From positions 1 to 64,000 of the forward strand of contig NZ_JACVFC010000007.1 in the NCBI RefSeq assembly GCF_014529935.1: a stretch of DNA of 64,000 nt, written 5' to 3'. The first letter of the stretch is position 1. The number at the start of each line of letters is the position of its first letter. Positions 1-10,015 of the stretch are shown here, piece after piece. The position numbers were made by a program, and so were the translations under genes. The notes below the pieces were generated by a model. It was not told the DNA's origin and did no database searches. It worked only from the letters and a program-made list of their open reading frames with translations. The stretch is from Chitinophaga qingshengii (GTDB lineage: Bacteria; Bacteroidota; Bacteroidia; Chitinophagales; Chitinophagaceae).

Positions 1-3000
1 GCAGCTGGCGGCCATCTGGGAAGAAGTGCTACAGGTAAGCCAGGCAGGTATCCATCATAATTTCTTTGAACAGGGAGGTAACTCTTTTTCTGCTATCAAG
101 CTGGCTACGGCCATCCGCAATAAACTGCAAACGGAACTGGCCGTCAAAGATATCTTCCGTTATCCCACTATTGCGCAGCTCAGTGAAGTGCTGGGCGATG
201 ACCGGAAATCATTGTCCATACCGCGTCTTGCGCCCGCTGCGATTACAGGAAAGATACCTTTGTCTTATTCACAGGAGCGTTTCTGGATCCTGGATAAATT
301 AGGGAAAAGCCACTCGTATCATATACCGGTAGCTTTGCGGCTTCGCGGTGTGCTGAACAAAAGCGCACTAGAAAACGCGCTGAGCACGATTATTCAACGG
401 CATACTGCTCTCCGGACTTTGATCAGGGAACATCAGGGAGTGCCCTGGCAATTTGTGCAGGATACACCGGAATGGCATCTGCCACTCATAGAAGATACAG
501 CCTGCGCGGATCACGGCCATCTATCTCTGCTCATCAATCAGATCATTGCCAGGCCCTTCGATCTTGCAACTGATATACCACTGCGTTTGCAATTGATCAG
601 GATAGACGAACATACGCATGTGCTCCTGTTATTATTTCATCATATCGCAGTAGATATCTGGTCGATTTATCTGATAGCACAGGAGCTGCAAGTCTTATAC
701 AGCGCTTATCTGAAACAATCTGTCGTTGCGCTGCCGGAATTACCTGTACAATATACTGACTATGCCATATGGCAGCGTCAATGTCTGCAAGGGGACCTGC
801 TGGATGCCGGGGTAGCGTACTGGACAAGGCAACTGACTGGCGTATCTCCGCTTCAACTACCATGCGATCTCATTCGCCCGGCAATACCTGGTGATCAGGG
901 ACGCTCTATTGGCATCAGTATTGACAAAGACATGGTGGATGGCATCAAATGCCTGGCGGCCCGTCGCAATACAACGCTGTTCGTGACATTGCTCGCCGCA
1001 TTCAAAGTGCTTTTATACCGGCATACAAGCCAGGAAGATATTTGCGTAGGAACGCCCGTTGCCAACAGGGAACAACCTGAGATGGCATCGCTGGTCGGTT
1101 GTTTTATCAATACGATCGCATTGAGGAGTGAAGTGCGTCCGGAAATGCCGTTCTCCGCATTCCTGCGACAGCTGCATGATACAGTTGCCGCCGCTTATGC
1201 CCATGAATATATACCATTCGAAAAAGTGATTGAAAATCTCCCGGCATCAACTGACCGGAGCTATAACCCCGTTTTTAATGTGATGTTTGAATTGCAGGAT
1301 GTACCGATAGATACAACGCTTTCATTGGAAGATATTTTATTGGAGGAGGTAGCGCTTGATCATGGCGTGTCACGGTTTGACCTGACATTTTCGGTAAGTA
1401 CGGCGGGTGAAAGCGGGGAACTCTTACTGAAAGTAGAATACAATACCGCCTTGTTCCTCGAAGATACCATCAACAGAATGATCGGTCATTATAAAATGCT
1501 TATCACCGCTGCCTTGCAGCATGAGGATATGCCGTTGGGCCGCATGGAAATGCTCACACCCGCAGAAAGCGTACAACTCCTGACTGCTTTCAGGGGAACA
1601 TCCGGAACTTACCCGCAGCAACTGACCGTGCTGGATCTGTTCAGAGAACAGGTCTCGCAATATCCGGAAGCGACCGCGCTTGTATTCAATACGCAAACAC
1701 TTACCTACCGGCAGCTGGATGAGCGGTCCAGTCAACTGGCGCATTACCTGATAACAAAAGGTGTGAAGACAGAAGTACGGGTAGCTGTTTTGATGGAACG
1801 TGCTGTTGACGTAATAGTGAGCATGCTCGGCGTTATCAAGGCAGGCGGGGCTTACGTGCCCATTGATCCAGCTTCTCCACGTGAAAGAGTGCAATATATG
1901 TTGCAGGATGCAGCTGTCGGGGTTGTTATAACGGATAGCGATTATACGTTTCCGGACGGGCGGCATGTGATCTCTTTGGAAGCTGCATGGCCGCAGATTG
2001 AAAAATTCTCCGCAGCACTCCCTGTCATAAAAATTGATCCTGCCCAACTGGTTTATATTATCTATACATCAGGCTCTACAGGTATGCCTAAAGGGGTGAT
2101 GCTGGAGCACCGGAACCTGCTGAATATTACCTTGAGCTGGAGGAAAAAATACCAGCTGGATCTGGTTAAACCGGTTTTGTTCTCCGTTGCCAATATCGCA
2201 TTTGATGTGTTTACGGGCGACTGGTGCCGTGCATTGACAAATGGCGGTAAAATGATCATCGCCGACAGCCGGAACTTTGATATCTATGTTTACTACCGCG
2301 CCATACTGGAACACCAGGTAAATATTATTGAGGCTACGCCTGCGGTTATCATGAGTATCATGCAGCAAATGATGACAGCCGGTGTTGGTAACGCGTCTTT
2401 GCGTACCATTGTCGTAGGTGCCGACGTACTCGCCACAGCAGATTACCTGTCGCTCCGTAGCAGGTATGTGCCTGCAGCGCGGGTGATGAACAGTTATGGT
2501 GTAACTGAAGCAGCCATCGACTCCTCCTGCTTTGAAGGTGACATTCAATATGGTGCAACAGTGCCCATCGGCAGACCTTTGGACAACATTTATTACTATA
2601 TCCTGGATAGCATGATGCAGCCTGTTCCCATAGGGGTATGGGGCGAATTATATATTGGCGGTGCGGGTGTGGCCCGGGGATATATCAACAAGGATGATCT
2701 TACCGCCGGCCGTTTTCTGCCCGATCCATTTTCTTCTGCCAAACAGCGAATGTACAAGACGGGAGATGTGGTCCGCTGGCTACCGGATGGCAATGTTGCT
2801 TTCGGCGGCAGAAAAGACAGCCAGGTAAAGATCCGCGGATTCCGCATTGAGCTGCAGGAAATAGAGAATGCGCTGATGCAACATCCTGCTGTGGATAACG
2901 CTGTATTGATCGCTGAAAGCGATACTGACAATATACATGAGAAATACCTTTGCGCCTATTATACCCCGGTAAAAGAAGAAGCCGCGCCTGCCATATCCGC

Positions 3001-3454
3001 GCTGCGGAATTTCCTGATAGACAAGCTACCGTTCTATATGGTGCCTCAATATTTTGTGAGCATGGAAACAATTCCGCTGACAGCCAACGGCAAAGTGGAT
3101 CGTAAGGCCTTGCCCTCTGCAAAAGAAGCAGGGCAGCTCAAAGCTTTAAGACATGAACCACCCGCCAATGAATTGGAGACGGCCCTGCACGAATTGTGGC
3201 AGGAAGTGCTCAAGACAAGCGCTTTCGGGGTAACAGATAATTTCTTCGAGACCGGTGGCAATTCCCTCCGGGCCGTGAATATGCTGGCGTTGATGAATGA
3301 ACGATTTTTTACAGATATCAGGTTGACAGGATTTATCCTCAGCCCCACCATCAGGGAGCAGTGTGATATCATCCTCGGCTTTTATGAAGAACAAAAACAT
3401 CTTTTCGAGGAAGCGCTGGATAAAACAGCGGATGAATCGGAAAGCCTGCAATAA
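1..3454 (+). CDS. NRPS, 3' part: (T)-C-A-T, ornithine module
   Basis: This is the C-terminal part of a nonribosomal peptide synthetase. The reading frame is open from base 2, so the gene starts upstream; the GTG at 26 lies inside a carrier domain and is not a real start. Order seen, numbered from base 26: end of a T domain (GGNS), C domain (about 76-500), A domain (about 558-1030), T domain (about 1048-1118, GGNSL). The A domain has YTSGSTGMPKG and pocket residues D-V-G-E-V-G-S-I-D-K, one change from the DVGEIGSIDK ornithine code of gramicidin S synthetase, so it probably loads L-Orn. The C-domain motif reads HHIAVDI where HHxxxDG is usual, so the Gly is Ile while both His and Asp remain. There is no E or TE domain. 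The next NRPS follows after 36 bases, in one operon. Confidence 0.95.
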   Translation, partial: QLAAIWEEVLQVSQAGIHHNFFEQGGNSFSAIKLATAIRNKLQTELAVKDIFRYPTIAQLSEVLGDDRKSLSIPRLAPAAITGKIPLSYSQERFWILDKLGKSHSYHIPVALRLRGVLNKSALENALSTIIQRHTALRTLIREHQGVPWQFVQDTPEWHLPLIEDTACADHGHLSLLINQIIARPFDLATDIPLRLQLIRIDEHTHVLLLLFHHIAVDIWSIYLIAQELQVLYSAYLKQSVVALPELPVQYTDYAIWQRQCLQGDLLDAGVAYWTRQLTGVSPLQLPCDLIRPAIPGDQGRSIGISIDKDMVDGIKCLAARRNTTLFVTLLAAFKVLLYRHTSQEDICVGTPVANREQPEMASLVGCFINTIALRSEVRPEMPFSAFLRQLHDTVAAAYAHEYIPFEKVIENLPASTDRSYNPVFNVMFELQDVPIDTTLSLEDILLEEVALDHGVSRFDLTFSVSTAGESGELLLKVEYNTALFLEDTINRMIGHYKMLITAALQHEDMPLGRMEMLTPAESVQLLTAFRGTSGTYPQQLTVLDLFREQVSQYPEATALVFNTQTLTYRQLDERSSQLAHYLITKGVKTEVRVAVLMERAVDVIVSMLGVIKAGGAYVPIDPASPRERVQYMLQDAAVGVVITDSDYTFPDGRHVISLEAAWPQIEKFSAALPVIKIDPAQLVYIIYTSGSTGMPKGVMLEHRNLLNITLSWRKKYQLDLVKPVLFSVANIAFDVFTGDWCRALTNGGKMIIADSRNFDIYVYYRAILEHQVNIIEATPAVIMSIMQQMMTAGVGNASLRTIVVGADVLATADYLSLRSRYVPAARVMNSYGVTEAAIDSSCFEGDIQYGATVPIGRPLDNIYYYILDSMMQPVPIGVWGELYIGGAGVARGYINKDDLTAGRFLPDPFSSAKQRMYKTGDVVRWLPDGNVAFGGRKDSQVKIRGFRIELQEIENALMQHPAVDNAVLIAESDTDNIHEKYLCAYYTPVKEEAAPAISALRNFLIDKLPFYMVPQYFVSMETIPLTANGKVDRKALPSAKEAGQLKALRHEPPANELETALHELWQEVLKTSAFGVTDNFFETGGNSLRAVNMLALMNERFFTDIRLTGFILSPTIREQCDIILGFYEEQKHLFEEALDKTADESESLQ

Positions 3455-3490
3455 TTAATGACCGTTATTAATTGTTAATCACTTCTCACA

Positions 3491-6400
3491 ATGGCAAATA
3501 TTTTTGACGAATTGAAGAATCTGTCCGCAGATCAGCGGGAGATGCTGAAATCCAGATTGAGGGAGAAAGGAATGAAAGGGATGGACGCAGAAAGGATAAC
3601 ACCGGCTCCTTCTATGGCTAACTATCCCTTGTCTTCCGCACAGAAGCGGATGTTTACCATGTATCAGATTGATCCGGTTACAATCGTGTATAACCTGCCG
3701 CAAGCGCTGTGGTTGAAAGGACACCTGGATGTTGAACGGCTTGCGCATGCCTTCCGGCAGCTGGTTCATCGTCATGAAGCGTTAAGAACTTCCTTTCACC
3801 TGCTGGACGACCAACTGGTACAGGTAGTACATCCAACGGTCAACTTTCATTTAGACTATGAGGTCAGGGATGAACGGCCGCTGACAGATGAAGAACTGGA
3901 TAATACCGTTGCCGCATTTATGCAGCCTTTTGATTTTTCTGTCGCACCACTTTTCCGTGCAAAGCTGATCAGGATTCAGCGGAACGGAGAGCAGGTTCAT
4001 CTGCTGTTGCAGGATAAGCACCATATCATTTCTGACGGTATCTCCGAAGAGGTGCTCAACACAGAGCTTGCTGCGCTCTATGCCGGCCTCGGATTATCGC
4101 CCGTAGCCCTTCACTATAAAGACTACGCTGTCTGGCAACAGCAACAACTGAATAAAGAATGGTTCCAGCAACAGCGCAGATACTGGCTGGACAAATTCAA
4201 GGGGCCTTTGCCCGTGCTCGACCTTCCCGCTGATTTTCCGCGGCCCAGGATCAAAACATTCAAGGGGGATACCTTTCTCTTCCAAATGGATGAACAGTTG
4301 ACGGCAGGCCTGAAACAACTCGCCGCAGCCAATAGCGCTACCCTCTATGTATTGCTGGTAGCCATGTTTAAAACACTGCTGTTCCGGTACACGAACGAAA
4401 ATGAACTGATCATTGCCTCTGATACGGCGAACAGGACACGCGCCGAACTGAACGGGGTAGTGGGTATGTTCATCAATAAACTGATCATAAAATCGCAGCC
4501 CGGAATGGATATGCCCTTTGACGTATATCTGAAACAGATAAGGGAAATATTTGCCGAGGCACTGGAGAACCAGGACTACCAGTTCGATATGTTGGTACAG
4601 GATATTAACGTACCAAGGGATACATCGCGCAACCCGGTATTCGATATCTCTATGGGATTTCAGAATATGGATGTTTCCGGCATCGCTCCGATAGCGCTTG
4701 ATGTTGCGCCATATACCGGCAAGGAACGGCTGTCTGCCCGGCTGGATCTGCATCTCGACGGAATCGAAAAAGACGGCCGCCTCTATTTCACTTTTGAATA
4801 CAGTACCGATCTGTTCAGGGAAACGACCATCGCAAACATGGCCAGGCATTTCCAGCAGCTGGCCGCCGCTATTGTAAAGGATAGTTGTACGACATTAGGT
4901 ATGCTGCCGCTGCTCGGCAACGTAGAAAAAAATCATCTTATCGAAGCCGGTAATAAAGGGCCCCTGGAATATCGGAAGGAAGCACTTGTACACCAGATTT
5001 TTGAAGAACTCGTGGCCGTACAGCCTTTGCAGCCAGCCGTACAAGGCGGGCATGAAGTACTCACCTACATGGAGTTGAACAAAAGAGCGAACCAGCTGGC
5101 CCACCTCCTGAAAAGCAAAGGTGTATGCAGAGACCAGCCTGTGGCCATTCTCGCAGACCGCTCCGTGGAAACAGTGATCGGAATATTGGGCATTCTGAAA
5201 GCCGGCGCCTGTTATTTACCGATTGATAGCAACCATCCCACGGAGAGGATCGCATACATCCTGGAAGATGCCCATGCAGTAATAGTACTTTCCACGATGA
5301 ACGATACCTTTCTCCGCATTTTTTCCATGCCGGAGTTCAGTGATACGGAGTGGATAATGCTGGATGATAAAAGTATCTTCACCGGACCCACTGAAAACCT
5401 CGGACAGGTAAACGTTCCCGGTGATCTGGCTTATATCATTTATACCTCTGCTACCACCGGACAACCAAAGGGGGTGATGCTTGAACATCGCGGTGTGCTC
5501 AATCTCGTGGCTAATACCAGCCACACTTTTGGTCTAACCAATGCAGATCATATCCTGCAATTCGCCACCATGGGCTTTGACGCATCCGTATTCGAAATTT
5601 TTACTGCGTTGCTGACGGGCGCCACCCTGTATATGCCTTCATTAGCCGTTATTCAGGAGTATAGCAGGTTTGAGCAATACCTGAATGATAACAATATCAC
5701 GATGGCGCTGTTGCCTCCCATCTATGCGCAACATCTCAACCCGGAGAATATACACAGTTTACGTATACTTTTCACAGGCGGATCGGCGAGTAACTTCGAA
5801 CTGGAAAAGAAATGGAAAACGCATCTTACCTATGTAAATGCATACGGGCCAACAGAAACAACCGTGGTGGCCAGCTTCTTTGTCAGCGATAATAACATAT
5901 CAACGGAGTCGACCTATAGTTCTGTACCTATCGGAAAGCCTCTGTATAATACCCGATTGTATGTACTGGACGAATACCTGCAACCCGTGCCTGTGGGCTT
6001 TACCGGCGAATTGTGTGTAGCCGGGGACAGCGTAGCCAGAGGATACCTGAATAGGGAAGAAATGACTGCCGCCAGATTCATCGATGATCCTTTTGGCGAA
6101 GGCAAGATGTACAGAACGGGAGATATCGTAAAATGGACAGCTGATCTCAACCTCGAATTCAGAGGCCGGGTGGATGACCAGGTAAAGATCCGGGGATTCC
6201 GCATAGAGACTGGCGAAATAGAGAAGGCATTGATGCAGTACCCGGATATCAAAGAAGCGGTGGTGCTGGCAGTAGCCGATCCACAACAACAGGGCGAAAA
6301 ATTTCTCTGTGCTTATTATACCGGTAGGAAAAATTTAGGTGCGCCACTGGTGACAGATGCGATTAAAAAACATCTTGAAAAGTCGCTTCCGGCTTATATG

Positions 6401-9400
6401 ATACCACATTGCCTGATGCAGATCGAAGAGATGCCATTATCTCTCAGCGGTAAAATAGACAGCAAATTGTTGCCGCCGCCTGATAGTATTATCCATAAAT
6501 CCAGCGCTGCCGATATGGTCGTCAGCCCACTGGAAGAGCAGTTGGCCGGTATATGGTGTGAAGTGTTGAGAAAAGAAAAGATCGGCATCCATGATAATTT
6601 CTTTGCTCTGGGCGGTGACTCCATTAAAGCTATCACCCTGGTGAGCAAGTTGAACAAGGAGTTGGATCTGGACCTGGTGATCAATAATATTTTTGCCAAT
6701 CAAACCGTCAAAACGCTGGCTGCTTTTGTCGTCGGACAGAAAGATGAGCCGGTAGACCTTCCGCCGGCAGCAGCAGCGTACCAGGCGCTGACCGACTGGC
6801 AAGCCCGACAGCAAAGCGTTGTGGAAAAGCTGGGCCTGGGTGCATATGAAGACCTTTATCCTATGAGCGACATACAGGCTGGTATGTTCTATCACAACCT
6901 CGCGGACCCGTTCATGTATCATAATCACGTGGTTTTTGAGATCAGGGATGATGCCTTTGACCTGGATGCGCTGCGGGATACGATCGCCAGGCTTGTTCAA
7001 AAGCATGGTATCTTCCGGGCTGCCTTCTATCTTGATGCTTTTGAATCACCTGCCATCGTTGTGGCCAGCTCTCTGGATCTCTCTGAAAAAATCTTTTATC
7101 ACGATCTTGACCATCTGCCCGGAGACCAGCAGCAGTCATATATGCAGGATTTTATGAATGATGATCTCCGGCAAGGGCTGGATTGGAAAGTGTTCGGTTT
7201 GTGGAGAATTGTAGTGTTTAAATTGTCTGCATCCCGGCACGCTGTGTTACTGGGGTGCCACCATGCTATCATGGATGGATGGAGTGATGCGGTATTCCTC
7301 ACAGAAATAAGCCAGGTCTATCAAACGATCCGGAAAGATCTGCCTTTGAAGCTGGAACCTTTGCATTGTTCCTATAAAGATTTCGTGGCAGATCAATGGC
7401 GATACAAACAGGCGCCGGCTGTCAGGCAATTCTGGGCCACACAGCTGGATGGATATGAGCGGCTGCCACTGCCCTTTGACAGAAAGGCTGCCACAGCTGA
7501 TGTGATGGAAAAAGACTACCACTACTTTTATCCGGAGAAAGAACTGGAAATGGCTTTACTGGAATTTGCGCAGCAAAATGAAATGAGCCTGAAACATATC
7601 TGCCTGGCGGCATACCTCTGTCTACTGCAATTGACCACCGGCAAGCAGGACCTGACCATCGGCGTGCTGTGCCACGGCAGGCCGGAGTTGGAAGACGCAG
7701 AAAAAATGTTGGGTTGCTTTCTGAACTCTGTACCATTCCGCGTGAAATTTGACAAGATGCTGTATGCCCGCGAAATACTCGACCTGGTTAAGCAGGCCAG
7801 CGACCTGCAACAAGGGTTCGACAAATTGCCATTGGTAGATATCGTACAAGCGGCGGGAGAGAAGTCCGCAGAGAGGAACCCACTGTTCGATGTTTTCTTC
7901 AGCTACCTGAATTTTCATGTGTATGAGCAGGCGGAAGCCGGCATGGAATTGAGCTCAGCCTCCAGAGGATTTGGCGTAAGCAACACGCTGTTCGATATTA
8001 TGATAGAGTATTACGACAGCCTGACGATCTCATTCCACTATGTTAAAGGACTATATACAAATGCAGAAATTAAACGGCTGGAAGAATATTACCTCCGCTT
8101 GCTTTATAGATTGGTCACCTATCCGAAAGAAGTAATTCATACCAAAGATGTTATGTCTGCCGAAGAAGTGAAGAACGTACAGGTAACGTTTAATGATGTT
8201 GGTCCTGGTGAGACCGCTGCCGGTTCTGTTGTGGAGCAATTCCTTTATCAGGTGCGGCGTTTGCCTGGCAATACCGCGCTGGTGGCGGAAGGCCGGTCGC
8301 TGACTTACCTGGAGCTTAACACGAAAGCAAACCAGCTGGCGGCTTTATTAATACAAAAGGGCATAAGGCGGGATACGCCGGTAGTATTGTTGGGCACTCA
8401 TTCAGCGGAGACGATCATTGGTATGCTGGGCATTCTGAAGGCTGGTGGCTGCTACGTGCCGGTAGATCTTAACTACCCGCTTGAAAGATTGCGGATGATA
8501 GCCACGGAGTCCGGCGCGGGTATAGCTATTGCTTGCGGATACCGCGAGGGCCTGATACTCCCGGATCAGGAGCTGATCAATATCGCAGATGCGCTCCAGG
8601 GCGATATTACCCATGAACCTCCGCTGGTGAATAAAGCAGATGATCTGGCTTATATCATATATACCTCGGGTACCACGGGCACGCCCAAAGGTGTGATGGT
8701 GTCGCATGACGGTATTATAAGATTGGTAATAAATCCTAATTATATTGAATTAAATGAGCAGACAAGAATACTGCCCACCTGTGCCATTTCGTTTGATGTA
8801 TCAACCTTCGAAATATGGGGCGCATTGCTCAACGGTGGAACATTATTCCTGCTTTCCCGCGACGAGCTCCTGGATCAGTCGCTGCTAAAGGAATGTTTAA
8901 CTGCAAATGCTATTAACACCATGTGGTTCACCACCTCCTGGTTTAATCAGCTGGCAGATACTGCACCTGATATATTTTCCGGATTGAAGTACCTGCTGGT
9001 AGGCGGTGAGAAATTATCGCCGGCACACATCGCCAGGATACGGAACCTCTTTGCGGCCAAAGGCCTCCGCATTATTAACGGTTACGGTCCTACGGAAAAT
9101 ACTGCCTTCTCTGCCTGCTATCAGATCGATCAGGACTTCGAATTCAGTATCCCGCTGGGGTATCCTGTTTCCGGAAGCCAGGTATATATTCTGGATGCTC
9201 ACCGGCAACTGGTACCGGTAGGCGTTCCGGGAGAGATCTATTTGGCGGGGAGGGGACTGGCCCGCGGATATCACCGGCGGCCCGACCTCACAGAAGAGAA
9301 GTTCGGTGTGCTTTACCTCGACGCGCCCGTAAGGGTATACGCCAGCGGAGACATCGGATTCTGGCAACCCGATGGCACCGTGGCATTCATAGGAAGAAAA

Positions 9401-10015
9401 GATGAGCAGGTGAAAATACGAGGGCACCGCATAGAACTGGAAGAGATAGAACAAACTTTATTGCATCATCCGGAAGTGGCCAATGCCGCGGTGACTGTAT
9501 TCACCGGCGAGCAAGGCAATAGATCGCTGATCGCCTATATTGTCGGCAAGGAAGGCAAAATACCTGTTATTGCCGATGTAAAAAGATACCTGTTAAATCT
9601 GCTGCCTGATTTTATGTTACCGGCGCAGTTTATACTGCTGGATACATTGCCCCTTACTTCCAACGGAAAGATCAACAAGGCGGCACTGCCGCCACCAGGG
9701 ACATTGCAGACCGCCAATTATCAGGCTGCCCGTAACGAAACAGAACAAATGCTGGTAAATATCTGGGAACAGGTATTGGGGATTTCTCCTGTCAGCATAT
9801 TCGATAACTTCTTTGAACTGGGTGGCCATTCATTGAAGGCATCGCTGCTCGTTACCCGTATTTCAAATGAAGGGCCGGTCAATATCACTCCCCGTGATAT
9901 CTTCAGAAACCCTACCATCGAGCTGCTGGCAGAAGAGATAGGAAAACGTAAATGGATGCATACCGGCACAATGACCGCCGGTGATGACGCCGCATTTAAG
10001 ATAATTGATTTATGA
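3491..10015 (+). CDS. NRPS, two modules: C-A-T-C-A-T
   Basis: This 2174-aa synthetase extends the peptide by two residues. It has a short charged N-terminal segment (about 1-40), C (44-450, HHIISDG near 177), A (about 524-990), T (GGDSI near 1041), C (about 1122-1540, HHAIMDG near 1257), A (about 1604-2065) and T (GGHSL near 2110). Pocket residues are D-A-F-L-F-G-A-V-V-K (nonpolar, residue not assigned) and D-V-F-W-L-G-G-A-F-K (close to valine-type DAFWLGGTFK). The first A3 motif reads YTSATTGQPKG, with Ala for the usual Gly. The first T domain has the GGDSI signature typical of carriers that serve an E domain, and the following C domain opens with YPMSDIQAGMFYH as DCL domains do, yet no E domain lies between them. 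The protein ends in FKIIDL, a possible docking motif for the next protein. Its stop overlaps the next start (ATGA). Confidence 0.95.
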   Translation: MANIFDELKNLSADQREMLKSRLREKGMKGMDAERITPAPSMANYPLSSAQKRMFTMYQIDPVTIVYNLPQALWLKGHLDVERLAHAFRQLVHRHEALRTSFHLLDDQLVQVVHPTVNFHLDYEVRDERPLTDEELDNTVAAFMQPFDFSVAPLFRAKLIRIQRNGEQVHLLLQDKHHIISDGISEEVLNTELAALYAGLGLSPVALHYKDYAVWQQQQLNKEWFQQQRRYWLDKFKGPLPVLDLPADFPRPRIKTFKGDTFLFQMDEQLTAGLKQLAAANSATLYVLLVAMFKTLLFRYTNENELIIASDTANRTRAELNGVVGMFINKLIIKSQPGMDMPFDVYLKQIREIFAEALENQDYQFDMLVQDINVPRDTSRNPVFDISMGFQNMDVSGIAPIALDVAPYTGKERLSARLDLHLDGIEKDGRLYFTFEYSTDLFRETTIANMARHFQQLAAAIVKDSCTTLGMLPLLGNVEKNHLIEAGNKGPLEYRKEALVHQIFEELVAVQPLQPAVQGGHEVLTYMELNKRANQLAHLLKSKGVCRDQPVAILADRSVETVIGILGILKAGACYLPIDSNHPTERIAYILEDAHAVIVLSTMNDTFLRIFSMPEFSDTEWIMLDDKSIFTGPTENLGQVNVPGDLAYIIYTSATTGQPKGVMLEHRGVLNLVANTSHTFGLTNADHILQFATMGFDASVFEIFTALLTGATLYMPSLAVIQEYSRFEQYLNDNNITMALLPPIYAQHLNPENIHSLRILFTGGSASNFELEKKWKTHLTYVNAYGPTETTVVASFFVSDNNISTESTYSSVPIGKPLYNTRLYVLDEYLQPVPVGFTGELCVAGDSVARGYLNREEMTAARFIDDPFGEGKMYRTGDIVKWTADLNLEFRGRVDDQVKIRGFRIETGEIEKALMQYPDIKEAVVLAVADPQQQGEKFLCAYYTGRKNLGAPLVTDAIKKHLEKSLPAYMIPHCLMQIEEMPLSLSGKIDSKLLPPPDSIIHKSSAADMVVSPLEEQLAGIWCEVLRKEKIGIHDNFFALGGDSIKAITLVSKLNKELDLDLVINNIFANQTVKTLAAFVVGQKDEPVDLPPAAAAYQALTDWQARQQSVVEKLGLGAYEDLYPMSDIQAGMFYHNLADPFMYHNHVVFEIRDDAFDLDALRDTIARLVQKHGIFRAAFYLDAFESPAIVVASSLDLSEKIFYHDLDHLPGDQQQSYMQDFMNDDLRQGLDWKVFGLWRIVVFKLSASRHAVLLGCHHAIMDGWSDAVFLTEISQVYQTIRKDLPLKLEPLHCSYKDFVADQWRYKQAPAVRQFWATQLDGYERLPLPFDRKAATADVMEKDYHYFYPEKELEMALLEFAQQNEMSLKHICLAAYLCLLQLTTGKQDLTIGVLCHGRPELEDAEKMLGCFLNSVPFRVKFDKMLYAREILDLVKQASDLQQGFDKLPLVDIVQAAGEKSAERNPLFDVFFSYLNFHVYEQAEAGMELSSASRGFGVSNTLFDIMIEYYDSLTISFHYVKGLYTNAEIKRLEEYYLRLLYRLVTYPKEVIHTKDVMSAEEVKNVQVTFNDVGPGETAAGSVVEQFLYQVRRLPGNTALVAEGRSLTYLELNTKANQLAALLIQKGIRRDTPVVLLGTHSAETIIGMLGILKAGGCYVPVDLNYPLERLRMIATESGAGIAIACGYREGLILPDQELINIADALQGDITHEPPLVNKADDLAYIIYTSGTTGTPKGVMVSHDGIIRLVINPNYIELNEQTRILPTCAISFDVSTFEIWGALLNGGTLFLLSRDELLDQSLLKECLTANAINTMWFTTSWFNQLADTAPDIFSGLKYLLVGGEKLSPAHIARIRNLFAAKGLRIINGYGPTENTAFSACYQIDQDFEFSIPLGYPVSGSQVYILDAHRQLVPVGVPGEIYLAGRGLARGYHRRPDLTEEKFGVLYLDAPVRVYASGDIGFWQPDGTVAFIGRKDEQVKIRGHRIELEEIEQTLLHHPEVANAAVTVFTGEQGNRSLIAYIVGKEGKIPVIADVKRYLLNLLPDFMLPAQFILLDTLPLTSNGKINKAALPPPGTLQTANYQAARNETEQMLVNIWEQVLGISPVSIFDNFFELGGHSLKASLLVTRISNEGPVNITPRDIFRNPTIELLAEEIGKRKWMHTGTMTAGDDAAFKIIDL

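Noticed and set aside
26..100. GTG at 26 as a gene start
   Set aside because: The frame is open back to base 2 and encodes the typical IWEEVLQVS lead-in of a carrier domain, so the gene is truncated by the window.
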